NCBI GenBank assembly: GCA_014925825.1 | Contig: JACGCK010000417.1 | Coordinates: forward strand, 1-26,428 | Source: Pholiota molesta | Taxonomy: Eukaryota; Basidiomycota; Agaricomycetes; Agaricales; Strophariaceae | Direction: 5' to 3' | Length of the DNA: 26,428 nt | Shown: piece by piece, positions 1 to 11,052 of the stretch | How positions within the stretch are numbered: position 1 is the stretch's first letter | How the letters are laid out: the number at the start of each line of letters is the position of its first letter | Notes under the pieces: generated by a model | Told to the model about the DNA's origin: nothing | Seen by the model: the letters and a program-made list of their open reading frames with translations, nothing else | Database searches by the model: none | Program-made: the position numbers and the translations under genes

Positions 1-1640
1 AATCACAGGAGGGTAAGCATTGTTGAATCTTTCCCTTTTTGATCCTCAAAAGTTAAACGCAACGATAGACAAAGGATTGACCTTTTCGGGGCCAAAAAGC
101 AAGATCTACCTAATATATGGGAAGAATTGGGATCGGCTGGATTTGAAAGCGGCCACGCTTATGGCAAAGCTCTTAGGACGGTTAAGAGCTGTGTCGGAAC
201 TAGTTGGTGCCGATTTGGAGTCGGTGACTCTGTTGGACTTGCGGTAGAATTGGAAGAGAGATATAAAGGTATCCGAGCACCTCATAAATTCAAAGGAGGG
301 GTTAGTGGGTGCGTCCGTGAGTGTGCTGAAGCGCAAGGGAAAGGTCTGTCTCGTCTCCTAGCGACGTCACGCTCTTACTTATTTCACTCACAAATGAATA
401 GATTTTGGCGTCATTGCCACCAACAATGGATGGAACGTATACGTTGGAGGAAATGGCGGTGCGAAGCCCAGACACGCTGAACTACTTGCCACCGATGTCT
501 CGAGAGAAAGAGTACGTTATTTTAAAAACTGACGATCGACCTCCTGAAAGTTAGTTCCTCAGGCCGTTCAAATAATTGATCGATTCTTGATGCTCTACAT
601 TCAATCTGCCGATCGATTGCAACGAACTGCGAGATGGGTGGAGTCTCTGGGAGAATCTGGTAAAAACGGTTTGGACTATCTTAAACGTGTGATCCTGGAC
701 GATGCTCTTGGGATATGCAAGGATCTAGATCAGTCGATGGAGGCCTTGGTCGGCACCTATTTCGATGAATGGGCGGAAGTAGTGCGAAACCCTGAGAAAG
801 AGCACTTTTCCGACAGGTATGAATTTCCTTATCTTTGGTGTCCAATAACGCGCTCAAATGTCAACATATTTCATGCTAGTTTGCCAATACAGACGAAGTC
901 AAAGAAGGAAGTGAAATCATCAATGAAAGGGGGCAGAAGCGACCCGCGGACTGGCCTCAGGAATCAGAACCGTTGAAGTTCCAAAATACAGACATACCAA
1001 AAAGCGATTGGAAGTGGCGTAAAGTTGCCAAGGTTGCAGATCTTCGACCAACAAGCGAAGGATCAACTTCAATCGTGATCAATTATTCCGACACTCAGCT
1101 TGCTGTATTCAGGCTAGCAAATGGTGAATTGTACGCGACGCAGCAACTGTGCCCACATCGTCGAGCTTTCGTTCTTTCGGATGGGATTTTGGGAGAAACT
1201 TCTGAAGGAAAGGCTTACATCTCTTGTCCTTTGCACAAGTCGGTTTGCGATATTTTATGTGCCCGCCAAATACTGACATAAAGGCAGGAGAAACTTTACT
1301 CTGCAAGGGGGTGAATGTCTGGGTGATGATAATTACAAGGTTATGACTTTCGAGGTTTGTCACTGGACCTTCTCAGAACTGCCACCGATTCTGATATCTT
1401 ATGTAGGTCAAAGAGGAAAACGAGGATCTCTTAATCAAGCTTCCTGAACCTGATGCCATTGATGCTGTCCTCGGCACTAGCAAATGGATGGTTAAGCAAG
1501 CTGCGAAGGAAAGTCGCAACATCAGCTCGGTGAATCATATTGAGATTGTGGCCCCCAAACACGAAGTGCAAAATTCTAGTGCAATGGAGGGAGCGGTGGT
1601 TCGAGGCTGTGTGAGCAGCAACAAGGATTTAAATTGGTAG
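1..1640 (+). CDS. niiA: Nitrite reductase [NAD(P)H], C-terminal part (5' end outside window)
   Basis: Assimilatory siroheme/4Fe-4S nitrite reductase, reducing nitrite to ammonium in the cytosol. Exons: 1-12 (partial), 69-343, 402-511, 563-816, 880-1238, 1288-1354, 1407-1640, with introns of 49-63 bp. Visible in order: the TGGQRIDLFGAK segment; the siroheme/Fe-S cysteines in SCVGTSWCRF and GCVRECAEA; ATNNGWNVYVGGNGG; IQSADRLQRTARW; then a NirD-like Rieske domain with CPHRRAF and CPLHKRNF ligands. The large-subunit/Rieske fusion is the usual fungal form. The protein ends at the TAG at 1638-1640. Oddity: the frame before about 800 does not match the frame needed after the 817-879 intron (FANTDE). 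The exon total is one nucleotide short, so there is an apparent 1-nt loss around 796-816. An alternative 5' splice site at 779 would bypass it at the cost of 12-13 residues. The family identity is secure. Confidence 0.93.
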
Positions 1641-1962
1641 AAAGGGCAAAGAAAGGGTACTCATTATTTCATAGCGGTTAGCTAAAGTTACTGAAGTTAT
1701 TCAAGTTGATTTGATGTGCTCAAAAGTGCTGGGAAGTTGTGGTGTTTTTTTTGTTGTTTGCGCCAGTGATGAATGACATTGTCCTAATTATAATGGCATA
1801 CTTATTTATTGAGTCTTGACGCGACGCTCCTAGCGGAGTTGACACGTCCAAAGCCATTCAAACTCAGTTGAACGCGTCAAGTTATTTGAACATCACCACA
1901 AGCAGTTCTCATTCTTCACCATAACCTATGGAAACGATATCCCTCTACTCAAGAAAAGAAAG
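1641..1962. other. Intergenic spacer, nitrite reductase to dUTPase
   Basis: About 320 bp between the nitrite reductase stop and the chosen dUTPase start. It holds the 3' UTR of the first gene and the promoter/5' leader of the second. I see no clear TATA box or additional gene. An ATG at 1928 lies just upstream of the dUTPase start in another frame. Confidence 0.6.
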
Positions 1963-2676
1963 ATGTCTCCTGAATCCGACTCAACCACGCCTCAAGCACC
2001 CGTTACAAAGTTGCTCATCAAACGCCTCTCCGAAAAAGCCAAAATCCCCACTCGTGGGTCCGCATTGGCGGCAGGTTATGATTTGTATAGGTATGACCAG
2101 GAAACATTTTATAAGTAAGTTTTTAATGCCATTGTACGCGTAGTGCGGAAAGAAAAGTCATCCCTGCCCATGGCAAAGCACTCGTCAATACACAACTCTC
2201 CATTGCTGTCCCTGTGGGTACTTATGGACGCGTCGCACCTCGTAGTGGTCTAGGTTGGCACGTTGCGTTTAATATCCTACCAGACATTGATATCGTTGTC
2301 CAGCTTCCAAGTTCATGATTGATACAGGAGCAGGTGTGATTGACGCAGATTACCGTGGCGTAGTCTTTGTTCTCCTTTTCAACCATTCCGATAAAGACTT
2401 TCAAGGTGAGTTTTCCATTCCAGGTGACAAGATAGGCCTTGTTTCTCACGATACATGGCAGTTGAGGAGGGAGATCGAATTGCCCAGTTAATCATTGAGA
2501 GGATTTATACCCCAGATATTCTCGAAGTTGATGTAAGTTCTTGGGCTGCATTTTATTGAGAACGCCAATAACATATAGACTGTTCTCAGGACCTCGAAGA
2601 TACGATACGCGGGGCTGGAGGATTCGGTTCTACCGGTGGCCACACCCTCTTAAATGGAGGACCAGCAGGAGAATAA
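1963..2676 (+). CDS. Deoxyuridine 5'-triphosphate nucleotidohydrolase (dUTPase)
   Basis: Hydrolyses dUTP to dUMP and pyrophosphate, keeping uracil out of DNA and supplying dUMP for thymidylate. Exons: 1963-2090, 2144-2253, 2304-2405, 2462-2532, 2590-2676 (165 aa, the usual size of trimeric dUTPases). All signature motifs are present: AAGYDLY (motif 1), APRSGLA (motif 2), [14 protein letters not shown] (motif 3, with catalytic Asp and Tyr), EGDRIAQLI (motif 4) and the C-terminal glycine-rich [12 protein letters not shown] lid (motif 5). The start at 1963 (MSPESDS) gives a short N-terminal extension. No mitochondrial or nuclear signal is obvious. The gene is convergent with gatC, 104 bp apart. 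Confidence 0.96.
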
Positions 2677-2780
2677 TCACCAGTCGTTCGCGAATTAAAC
2701 AACTTCCATCTACGAAGCCATGTTATATACTGCATCTTGTATGATTTAGGAGAGGATTCGTACCAGCAGAGCCATAGTAC

Positions 2781-3245
2781 TCATCGCCTTCTGTCTGAAT
2801 CAACAATATAAAATTGATCCTGTATACGGGAAGCATGCTTCAGAAGGTCTTGTCCAGATTTGCTTCGTTGCTCGGGATAAACCCCTTGCATATCGGCGTC
2901 TTCGATTTCCCCTCGTCCCTTTACTGAGATGCCGGAAGTGTCGACCAGCCTTACGGCTTCCACTAATCTAACCATTTCCTCTAGTTGCTCTTGTACGGAC
3001 TTGAACTGTGAAGTGTCCTCCTTTGGACATATTAATGCGGACAACTCATACAGTCTGTGAATGGTTTTGGGGGATAACTTTGGTTGAGGGTATGAGGAAA
3101 GTAAATCATTCACCGACCATGTCGGTTGGACTGGAATGCCGCATGAATCTGATTTCGGAGCGGCAGGGGTAAATATTGTCCTGGAGGGCGCGTTGAGCGA
3201 CGCGAAAGATGGCCGAAGACTGCTATGGAGAGATCGCAGAGCCAT
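2781..3245 (-). CDS. gatC: Mitochondrial Glu-tRNA(Gln) amidotransferase subunit C (GatC-like)
   Basis: Single-exon gene of 154 aa. The N-terminus (MALRSLHSSLRPSFASL) is rich in Arg, Ser and Leu without acids, like a mitochondrial presequence. The core has the GatC pattern: LSPKTIHRLYELSALICP, an acidic helix, then EEMVRLVEAVRLVDTSGI. The GatCAB enzyme converts Glu-tRNA(Gln) to Gln-tRNA(Gln) in mitochondria, with GatC bridging and stabilising GatA and GatB. Baker's yeast uses the divergent subunit GatF instead, so a recognisable GatC here is notable but not unexpected in other fungi. It is head-to-head with the mS34-like gene across 129 bp. GatC sequences are short and divergent, so the call rests on pattern rather than catalytic residues. 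Confidence 0.8.
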   Translation of the reverse strand: MALRSLHSSLRPSFASLNAPSRTIFTPAAPKSDSCGIPVQPTWSVNDLLSSYPQPKLSPKTIHRLYELSALICPKEDTSQFKSVQEQLEEMVRLVEAVRLVDTSGISVKGRGEIEDADMQGVYPEQRSKSGQDLLKHASRIQDQFYIVDSDRRR

Positions 3246-3374
3246 TTTATGTGGTCAATGGTAGCTGGTTCAGTTCAGCTGAGCTTGAATTTGGATTCGG
3301 TCACAAAATATCTTTTCCATTAACCGCCGTATATCTGTCACGACCTCCATTCCTTCCCAATAGTCAACGAGATA
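3246..3374. promoter_or_regulatory. Shared divergent promoter, gatC / mS34-like
   Basis: Only 129 bp separate the two divergent start codons, so the core promoters and both 5' leaders must share this space. No clear TATA box is visible. Both flanking genes appear to serve mitochondrial translation. Confidence 0.55.
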
Positions 3375-3846
3375 ATGTCGGTTGCAAACACTACAGCAGC
3401 ACTTTCCCAAACACTCAAGCATCTGCTCCCGACCAAAGGGCTGCCACCGGTCCTCAAGCCACGATGCGGCAACCTTTATGAAGTACTGTCGCGTACTCCA
3501 AGTGGTGGAATTGGATTGGAGGTTCATCAGACGCGATGGGCCGAGAAGAACATTGGGAATTCCTATTGGGTCATCACTCGTTCACAATTCAAGCTACAAG
3601 GAAAGCACGGAAAGGCTTGGGGGCGTTTATACTGGAAAGGTTCGTCTACCATATTGAATAATAACCCTTGAGCATGCTATAACAACTCTTTCTCGTGAAA
3701 TAGGTGTCCCCGTGAGTCAGAAGGATGAACGCATCCCCGGTAGCTTGAAATATACTTGGAGTGAGGGCCGTTCGGTTGCGAAATCTCTCAGCGCATCATC
3801 CCAGATGCCTGGGGCTGCCTCTGCAAAACCTATGGCCACACCTTGA
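3375..3846 (+). CDS. Mitochondrial small-subunit ribosomal protein mS34-like
   Basis: Two exons, 3375-3639 and 3704-3846, encode 135 aa. The region from about residue 30 reads CGNLYEVLSRTPSGGIGLEVH, followed by a tryptophan (TRWAEKNIGNSYWVITR) and GKHGKAWGRLYWKG. This matches my recollection of the MRP-S34 family: an LP/TP-G-x-G motif, then W...YWxITR and HGKAWGxLxWKG. The GGT codon of WKG is split by the 64 bp intron, which supports the splice. The C-terminus is Ser/Ala-rich and low-complexity. The protein would be a structural component of the mitochondrial ribosomal small subunit. No catalytic motif is available, so the assignment depends on fold-family resemblance. Confidence 0.72.
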
Positions 3847-4373
3847 CCAAAAGTAGGTGAAAATCATATTTTAATCGTATCGCAATAACTAAAACTTGCT
3901 TGCTAGTATAATATCCTTGTAATTTATATCCAACTCGGACCCCTTCCAATTATATTTAATTCCGGAGTCTTTCTCTCTCTTCAGACCACGGCCACCAACT
4001 ACAACTGAATGCATCTGTTGAATCCTAGATCTTTCTTCTTTCACTTGGCAACAATAATCCTCGTCTCTGAAGGTCGACGTCGCTTATGGGTAGTGACTCT
4101 GAATCTTTAAAATAGCAATAAATAAGGAATCTGCTTAATGACCCAGTCGTATATGGTGCTCGTTCATCACGCATCATAACGAAAGCCTTGGTTCGCCACG
4201 AACAATTTCAGCCAACTTTCACACCGTAGATTTGCAGGTTCTGCGTGGTAAAGCAAAATTAGTGGATCTAAGTATCCGCACGCAGATCAATCAGACATGT
4301 ATCAATTCGAAATCTACCAGTACAATAAAGTGGTATTCGAATAAAAACTTCGTCATTTGAATGACCAAAGGTA
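3847..4373. other. Convergent intergenic region, 527 bp
   Basis: Lies between the 3' ends of the mS34-like gene (+) and the M43 protease (-). It is AT-rich with stop codons in all frames, and I find no spliced gene or tRNA. An AATAAA hexamer at 4117-4122 (+) could serve polyadenylation but is about 270 bp past the stop, so this is weak. Confidence 0.5.
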
Positions 4374-5608
4374 TTATACAGGCAGACGAGTTTTGGCATG
4401 CACGATCGAGCATTTACAGCCCACGGTAGTGGAAATTTGGGACCTGAGGCGAGTGACTTGACCGGCGGTAAACTGATTCATGCAAGAATCATCAGTGTAA
4501 TCCATGAAGTTATCTGCGAAGTGCACCGTTAAATACTTAAGAAATTCCGTGATTAAAACAACATACGGATGGGGTCTACTCCTGCAGAGCTGCAGGTGTC
4601 ACGGCCAGTTGGGCAGCCAAAGGCAGAGGAAGCCTCAGCAGGTGTATCGGACACTTGATCTCCGGAACCAGAGCAACCACCTTGGAAGGTATGATACAAA
4701 CCAACCCAGTGGCCAGCCTCGTGAGTGAGAGTCTAATCAAGCCATTGTGGTTAGTGAACGTCGAATCATAGAACGCATTGGCTAGCTTACTTGACCGAGA
4801 TTGTAAGGCGCCGCTGTGCCTCCTGGAAGGGTAGAATATAGAATAACGCAACCATCGTCAGTGGGATTGCCTGAATAGCTTGATGGGAAAGTCGAATATC
4901 CAAGAAGGCCAGCACCATCTCCAGAAACAAATCTTGAGTGCATACATTGTTAATATGAAATATTTTTTTGGCGTCGCAATTGAACATACCCAACAGTATA
5001 AACATTAAGATCCTTGGCGGTACCAGTCCTTAAAGACTTCTTCATAGCAGTTTGTTGCGAAACATCAGGTCCCACGTTATTGAACCAATCTGCGTTTGTG
5101 GTGCGACTGGTGCTGCCAAGTACCCAGGTGATACCAGAATTGGCATAACCTGTGTTCATAACAGAAATTTGATTGGCAATCTGGGAATCACTGGGGTGTA
5201 TAATTATTGAGAGAACCCATTGTATATATTTGACGCCACATACGGGATATTGCCTCCAGACACGCTTGAGTTGGCCATGATAACATGGAAGTAAACCTGG
5301 TATTTTTAATAGGAGCTCAGTAAGTAATTAAAACTGAAGAAAGGTGCATCTTTACATTAATCGTGATGGGAGAGACTGCAGCCACGGCATCGGTGACTAC
5401 TTTGTTAGCTTGGAAGTGCACCTCAGCAGCAGCAACTTGGGCATCGGATATCGTTGTTCCACAGACCCTACCATCGCCAACAAAATGAGAATGTTGAAAG
5501 AGCAATGAAGATTGTTGAACCATACCTTCGATTAACTGGAACCTCAAGGGGCGACGCAAGAACGAGATAAACACCAAGGATGAGGCTCGAGAGGATGGAC
5601 TTGAACAT
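4374..5608 (-). CDS. Secreted M43-family zinc metalloprotease (MEP1-like metzincin)
   Basis: Seven exons on the minus strand: 5608-5526, 5467-5356, 5296-5244, 5190-4990, 4932-4791, 4732-4567, 4513-4374 (298 aa, typical for fungal MEP1-type enzymes). Residues 1 to about 20 ([19 protein letters not shown]) form a signal peptide. The active site [11 protein letters not shown] spans residues 201-211, with zinc ligands H201, H205 and H211, catalytic E202 and the metzincin glycine G208. The Met-turn [11 protein letters not shown] is encoded by the last exon. Also visible are the family segments [10 protein letters not shown] and [19 protein letters not shown], with paired cysteines suited to secretion. 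It is inferred to digest extracellular protein; the substrate cannot be told. A TATA box lies about 68 bp upstream of the start. Confidence 0.94.
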
Positions 5609-5675
5609 GGCTGCGAATCAAGCAAAGATGAAGGTTGAGCCTAAGGTTGCACGATTCTAAGGAAACTATCTAGCC

Positions 5676-5683
5676 CTTTTATA
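5676..5683 (-). promoter_or_regulatory. TATA box of M43 protease
   Basis: On the minus strand this reads TATAAAAG, about 68 bp upstream of the start codon at 5608. That is a normal spacing for a TATA box with a short leader and suits a strongly regulated secreted enzyme. Confidence 0.6.
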
Positions 5684-6844
5684 CTTCGAAGTGCAGACAG
5701 CTAATAATCCCTTTTCGACTATAGAGTGCCAGCTCATGAGGCGCGCTCGTTTGTTTGCATGTGGATTGCATGTGGTCGATGGAGAATCCAGCACGATAAT
5801 TGAAGCGCTTGACCGCGCCAAGCATAGCATTTCGAAACCAGAAGAGCGCACCGCGTGTCTTCGACGTTCTTTGACTGTACAATTGATAGTGTCTCGCATT
5901 GAAGAACACTACAGAACGCATGAATGCTGAATGCTATTTAAAGACAGATCAGAGGTAGCTACCAGGAGACAAGGCGAGGAATACAAAGTCCTTATCTCGA
6001 TGTCTTTGACATAATGTATGCGGTCGCTCAATCCTTATCAGCGATTGACCACGGTTGAGATTTGGTTGAGATGAAGCTCTGGAGGAGCAGAAGCTGAAGA
6101 ATGATGCCAAGGAGATTATTATTTTTAGTTGCAAGACTGTGAAATTGATTTTGCACATACGCACGAGAGATTTTTTTTTGGGACAAAACAAGATGAATAG
6201 ACGTTATGCAACTTGATCTTCAGACAAATGGTCTCCATATAAGCCAAGACAAATCTGAAGACGACGTGACAAGGTGGATCTGAGCTTGAACTGCTGGCAA
6301 GTCTGAGGCGGTGCCTCCATGCTGATTCGGAATATATTACTGGATGATAATACAGACAGAATCATGAGGGTGTCTTAATTGTGCGTGGAGATAAAGCCAC
6401 CCACCACCATAGAACCTGCCAGCTTTAAATTGCTGAGCGGCACGAAACCTGGGCTATTGTAGATGGAGATGCTTGATCTGGCTGATTGACACATGAATAA
6501 CGAGCCCCAGTCGTAAAGTCAATCAGGCTAAGAAGATCTGCTCTTGTAGCTTTGAATTTAAGCGGTTAGACGCGCCACGGTAAGTAAGTATAAAATACAG
6601 CATCAGTTTAACAGTTCCTGGATATAATATCATGCATCCAAGTCAGCCAGGAAAATTTGACTATTCAACCAGATACTTAGGCATAGACCACAGTGACGAA
6701 TCATTTTGTTGATGGCAGCCGTTATGTGAGGGATTTCGATTGATCCTTGTATCAGTGCTAGTGAGCGCTAGCGTTCAGCAGTGATGACGGAGAGATGGAG
6801 ACACAAACCAAGGGTCGGTTACCTCGGAAACTCTGGGTCCGAGC

Positions 6845-6868
6845 CACGTGGTACAGGCATTTCACGTG
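6845..6868. promoter_or_regulatory. Pair of CACGTG E-boxes upstream of Atg37-like gene
   Basis: CACGTG occurs at 6845-6850 (within CCACGTGG) and again at 6863-6868, about 240 bp upstream of the start codon. CACGTG is bound by bHLH factors such as Pho4 and Cbf1 types. Use as a binding site here is inference. Confidence 0.4.
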
Positions 6869-6899
6869 CTTTATGTAACTCGGCGCTGTGTGCATGCAG

Positions 6900-6922
6900 T
6901 GTGCACTGCCAACTGTGCACTG
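6900..6922. repeat. Short direct repeat TGTGCACTG x2
   Basis: The 9-mer TGTGCACTG occurs at 6900-6908 and 6914-6922, separated by 5 bp, in the presumed leader/promoter of the Atg37-like gene. Its core GTGCAC is palindromic. The function is unknown. Confidence 0.5.
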
Positions 6923-7103
6923 TCCTGACACTCAACCTGAGTCTGCGACTGTCTGCCCGAGTCTTGTCCAGAATCGACCCGTTGAGTCTTCGGCGCTCAG
7001 CATCAAGCCTGCACATCGTCGGACTCTCTGGGACCTTCAGATTTGAACAATTCAAAAGGAAGAATAACTGCATTAGCACTACAGTCACAACAGCTATTTG
7101 AAC

Positions 7104-8760
7104 ATGGCATCTAACGACCTAATTGACGCGCAGTTCGATCGAGCTGTAGAGATAGTCCAGAGTCTACCCAAGACCGGACCCATTCAAACAGACTACGAAG
7201 AAAAGTTGACAATGTACAGGTGAATAGTTAATTTTCATCTGAACATCAAATAGACATAATAATCGCCCTACCGTTGCAGTTTATTTAAGCAAGGTGCTTC
7301 CTCAGAGCAGATATATCATCTAAAGTATCTAACATGTTAACGCTTAGCCACGGCTGGAAATGTCAAATCTCCTCGTCCTGGCATATGGGATATGCTAGGG
7401 AGGGCGAAATGGTGTGTTCATTGTTGGTTCATTGGCATGATGGTACTCAGGTTTTCTAATTTTATGGACAGGGACGCATGGGCAAAACACAAAGATCTGG
7501 ACCCATATGAGGCAAAATGGCTTTACGTTGAGGCTCTTCTCAAAGTGTGTTATTTTCCTTTGGTTTCTTCAACGCACTTCCTTACAAAATTCAGGTTCTT
7601 CGGAAGTACTCAGACAAGACTGTTGCGATGAACCTTGTAGAAGAGCTGGAGTCTTACGGTGGCGACCCTTCACACATTGTCATGAGCCGTGAGCAATCTT
7701 ACGTGTCTTGTGGTGGAAAATATTGAAAGTTGCGATGGATAGGTACTTTATCCAAATCTCCAGGCTCAGATGCTTCAGGCTCGACACTTTCCGAACCTGT
7801 GAGACCGAGTATCCCTCCAACTTCTAGACAAAACCTATACCCGCGTGAAGAGACCGACTCAACATCAGAGGATGAATCTGCGGACGAAGCCCGTGAAATG
7901 CCGTCTGTCAATCTAGGCCGACGATCTGTGGATACAGCTCGGACATCCCTAGATAACCGTCCACAATCTTCGCTTTCCTCCCATCAACGCTATCGTACAC
8001 CACTCGCTGGCTCTCTCGCCATGTCTCCTCCACCTTCGCAGCAACGTGTGCCCTCTCAACAACCACTTCCTGGATTCCAAACGCCTTCTGCTTTCGCAGA
8101 ATCAGTACCGCCCTCTTCAAACTATCCTCATAATCCGACATATACCGAGTTTAACGAACCGTCTAGATCCAAATGATGTCGCCTCCTCATTTATACCCCG
8201 GCCATCCAAGCTATGGTTCTCAGGCCCAAATTGATCCATCAATGTACCCTAGTATTCGGCCACCGTCAACTATGGCATTAGAACGCGCAGTAGAGAACGT
8301 TCAGGTCCATCTGGCTGCATTGACAGAACGTATTGAACTCTTAGAATCCCGTTCATTGTTGCTTTCAAGAACCAACCTCTCAGGAAGTCCCCGTGGAAGA
8401 GGAAGTTCTCCTCCCTGGGCTGCAGGCCGCGGATCACCGAATGGAAACGCACCGCCAGTTTGGGACATCAACGACCTTGGAATGTGGTCGCTTGTCATGA
8501 ATCCTCTTGTCCGTGGCTTCGACAGCTTACGAGAATTCTCGACTTTCTTTGCGCGGAACGAGAATCATTCACCCTCCATGATCATCATCCGCCGGCTATG
8601 CCTTGATGTTTCTTTCCTAGTCTGCGTCATTGCTATCATCGGCGCCATTTGGAGAAAGAGTGGAGTTAGAAGAAGGGAGGTGAAAGCTGCCCTCATTGTC
8701 CTATGGCGAGCAATCGTGGGCTCTAAGCCACAGCGCGTACTAAGGGATCAGATGGTCTGA
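7104..8760 (+). CDS. Acyl-CoA-binding, tail-anchored protein (ACBD5/Atg37-like)
   Basis: Seven exons: 7104-7219, 7280-7293 (14 nt), 7348-7411, 7472-7544, 7595-7688, 7743-8104, 8167-8760 (438 aa). Residues from about 9 to 95 form an acyl-CoA-binding domain: FDRAVEIVQSLPKTGPIQ, then YSLFKQATVGNVKSPRPG, WDMLGRAKWDAWAKH and YVEALLKVLRKYS. A long Ser/Pro-rich linker follows, then a short helical stretch (ERAVENVQVHLAALTERIEL) and one C-terminal hydrophobic segment (LDVSFLVCVIAIIGAIW) with a basic tail. This is the layout of ACBD5 and yeast Atg37, peroxisomal tail-anchored proteins that bind long-chain acyl-CoA and act in pexophagy or organelle contact. Location at peroxisomes is inferred. The 8105-8166 intron (GTACCG...CTAG) joins the two halves in phase. 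Confidence 0.88.
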
Positions 8761-8915
8761 TCTTATGGGATGTATCATATTATTCTTATTTCGGGCGGTT
8801 CAGGATCAAGTTTTGGAGGATTTTAGCACCATGCAATCTCACTGATTTGCCAATATGCAATTAATTTTCAGTACTTGAGTTTCTGAACACGTTTTCCGAT
8901 TTAGAAAAAGGCCGC

Positions 8916-10786
<1,871 letters not shown>

Positions 10787-10960
10787 CTTGTCTGGGCTGG
10801 AAGTTTCAGGAAAGAAGAGCTGAAAGGTAGTAAGCAATCACATAGGGTGTGTCAGATGCTCATGCGCTTTCGTCTCATGTGTTCCACGTTTTCCATATTT
10901 CTCAGCTGGGTGTTCCGAGGGAACAAGTTGAAACCGGGACGGGATGGCTGTCCCACATCT

Positions 10961-10976
10961 GATAAGATAAGATAAG
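10961..10976. promoter_or_regulatory. Triple tandem GATAA motif in shared promoter
   Basis: GATAA is repeated three times in tandem with 5-bp periodicity (GATAAGATAAGATAAG) in the 322-bp interval between formaldehyde dehydrogenase (-) and VFA1 (+). GATAA/GATAAG is the core site of fungal GATA zinc-finger regulators of nitrogen (AreA/Nit2) or iron. Binding is inferred only. Confidence 0.5.
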
Positions 10977-11052
10977 TAACGAACAACAGTGTTGAGTTCA
11001 GGGGTCAATATCAATGCTTTATTGGCCGGAGTCCTGTCAACGGCGTCAACAC

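Larger units (their letters stand above)
5609..7103. other. Long divergent intergenic region, 1.5 kb
   Basis: Lies between the M43 protease start (-) and the Atg37-like start (+). Short open frames exist on both strands, but none has family motifs, a convincing start context or splice continuity, so I call no gene. The right part (about 6840-7100) is less AT-rich and holds two CACGTG motifs and a 9-bp direct repeat. It is probably the promoter and leader of the Atg37-like gene. Confidence 0.5.

Noticed and set aside
1..2676. A nitrate-assimilation gene cluster
   Set aside because: Nitrite reductase is present, but the next genes downstream are dUTPase and mitochondrial translation genes. Any nitrate reductase or transporter would have to lie outside the window on the left.
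5666..6191. Several overlapping short frames on both strands in the 5.7-6.2 kb region
   Set aside because: They overlap the M43 protease promoter or AT-rich spacer, lack splice continuity and carry no recognisable motifs.
6781..7101. Plus-strand frame of 106 codons just before the Atg37-like start
   Set aside because: It ends next to the real start codon, is Cys/Ser/Arg-rich because of local composition and contains the promoter motifs. It is more likely leader sequence.
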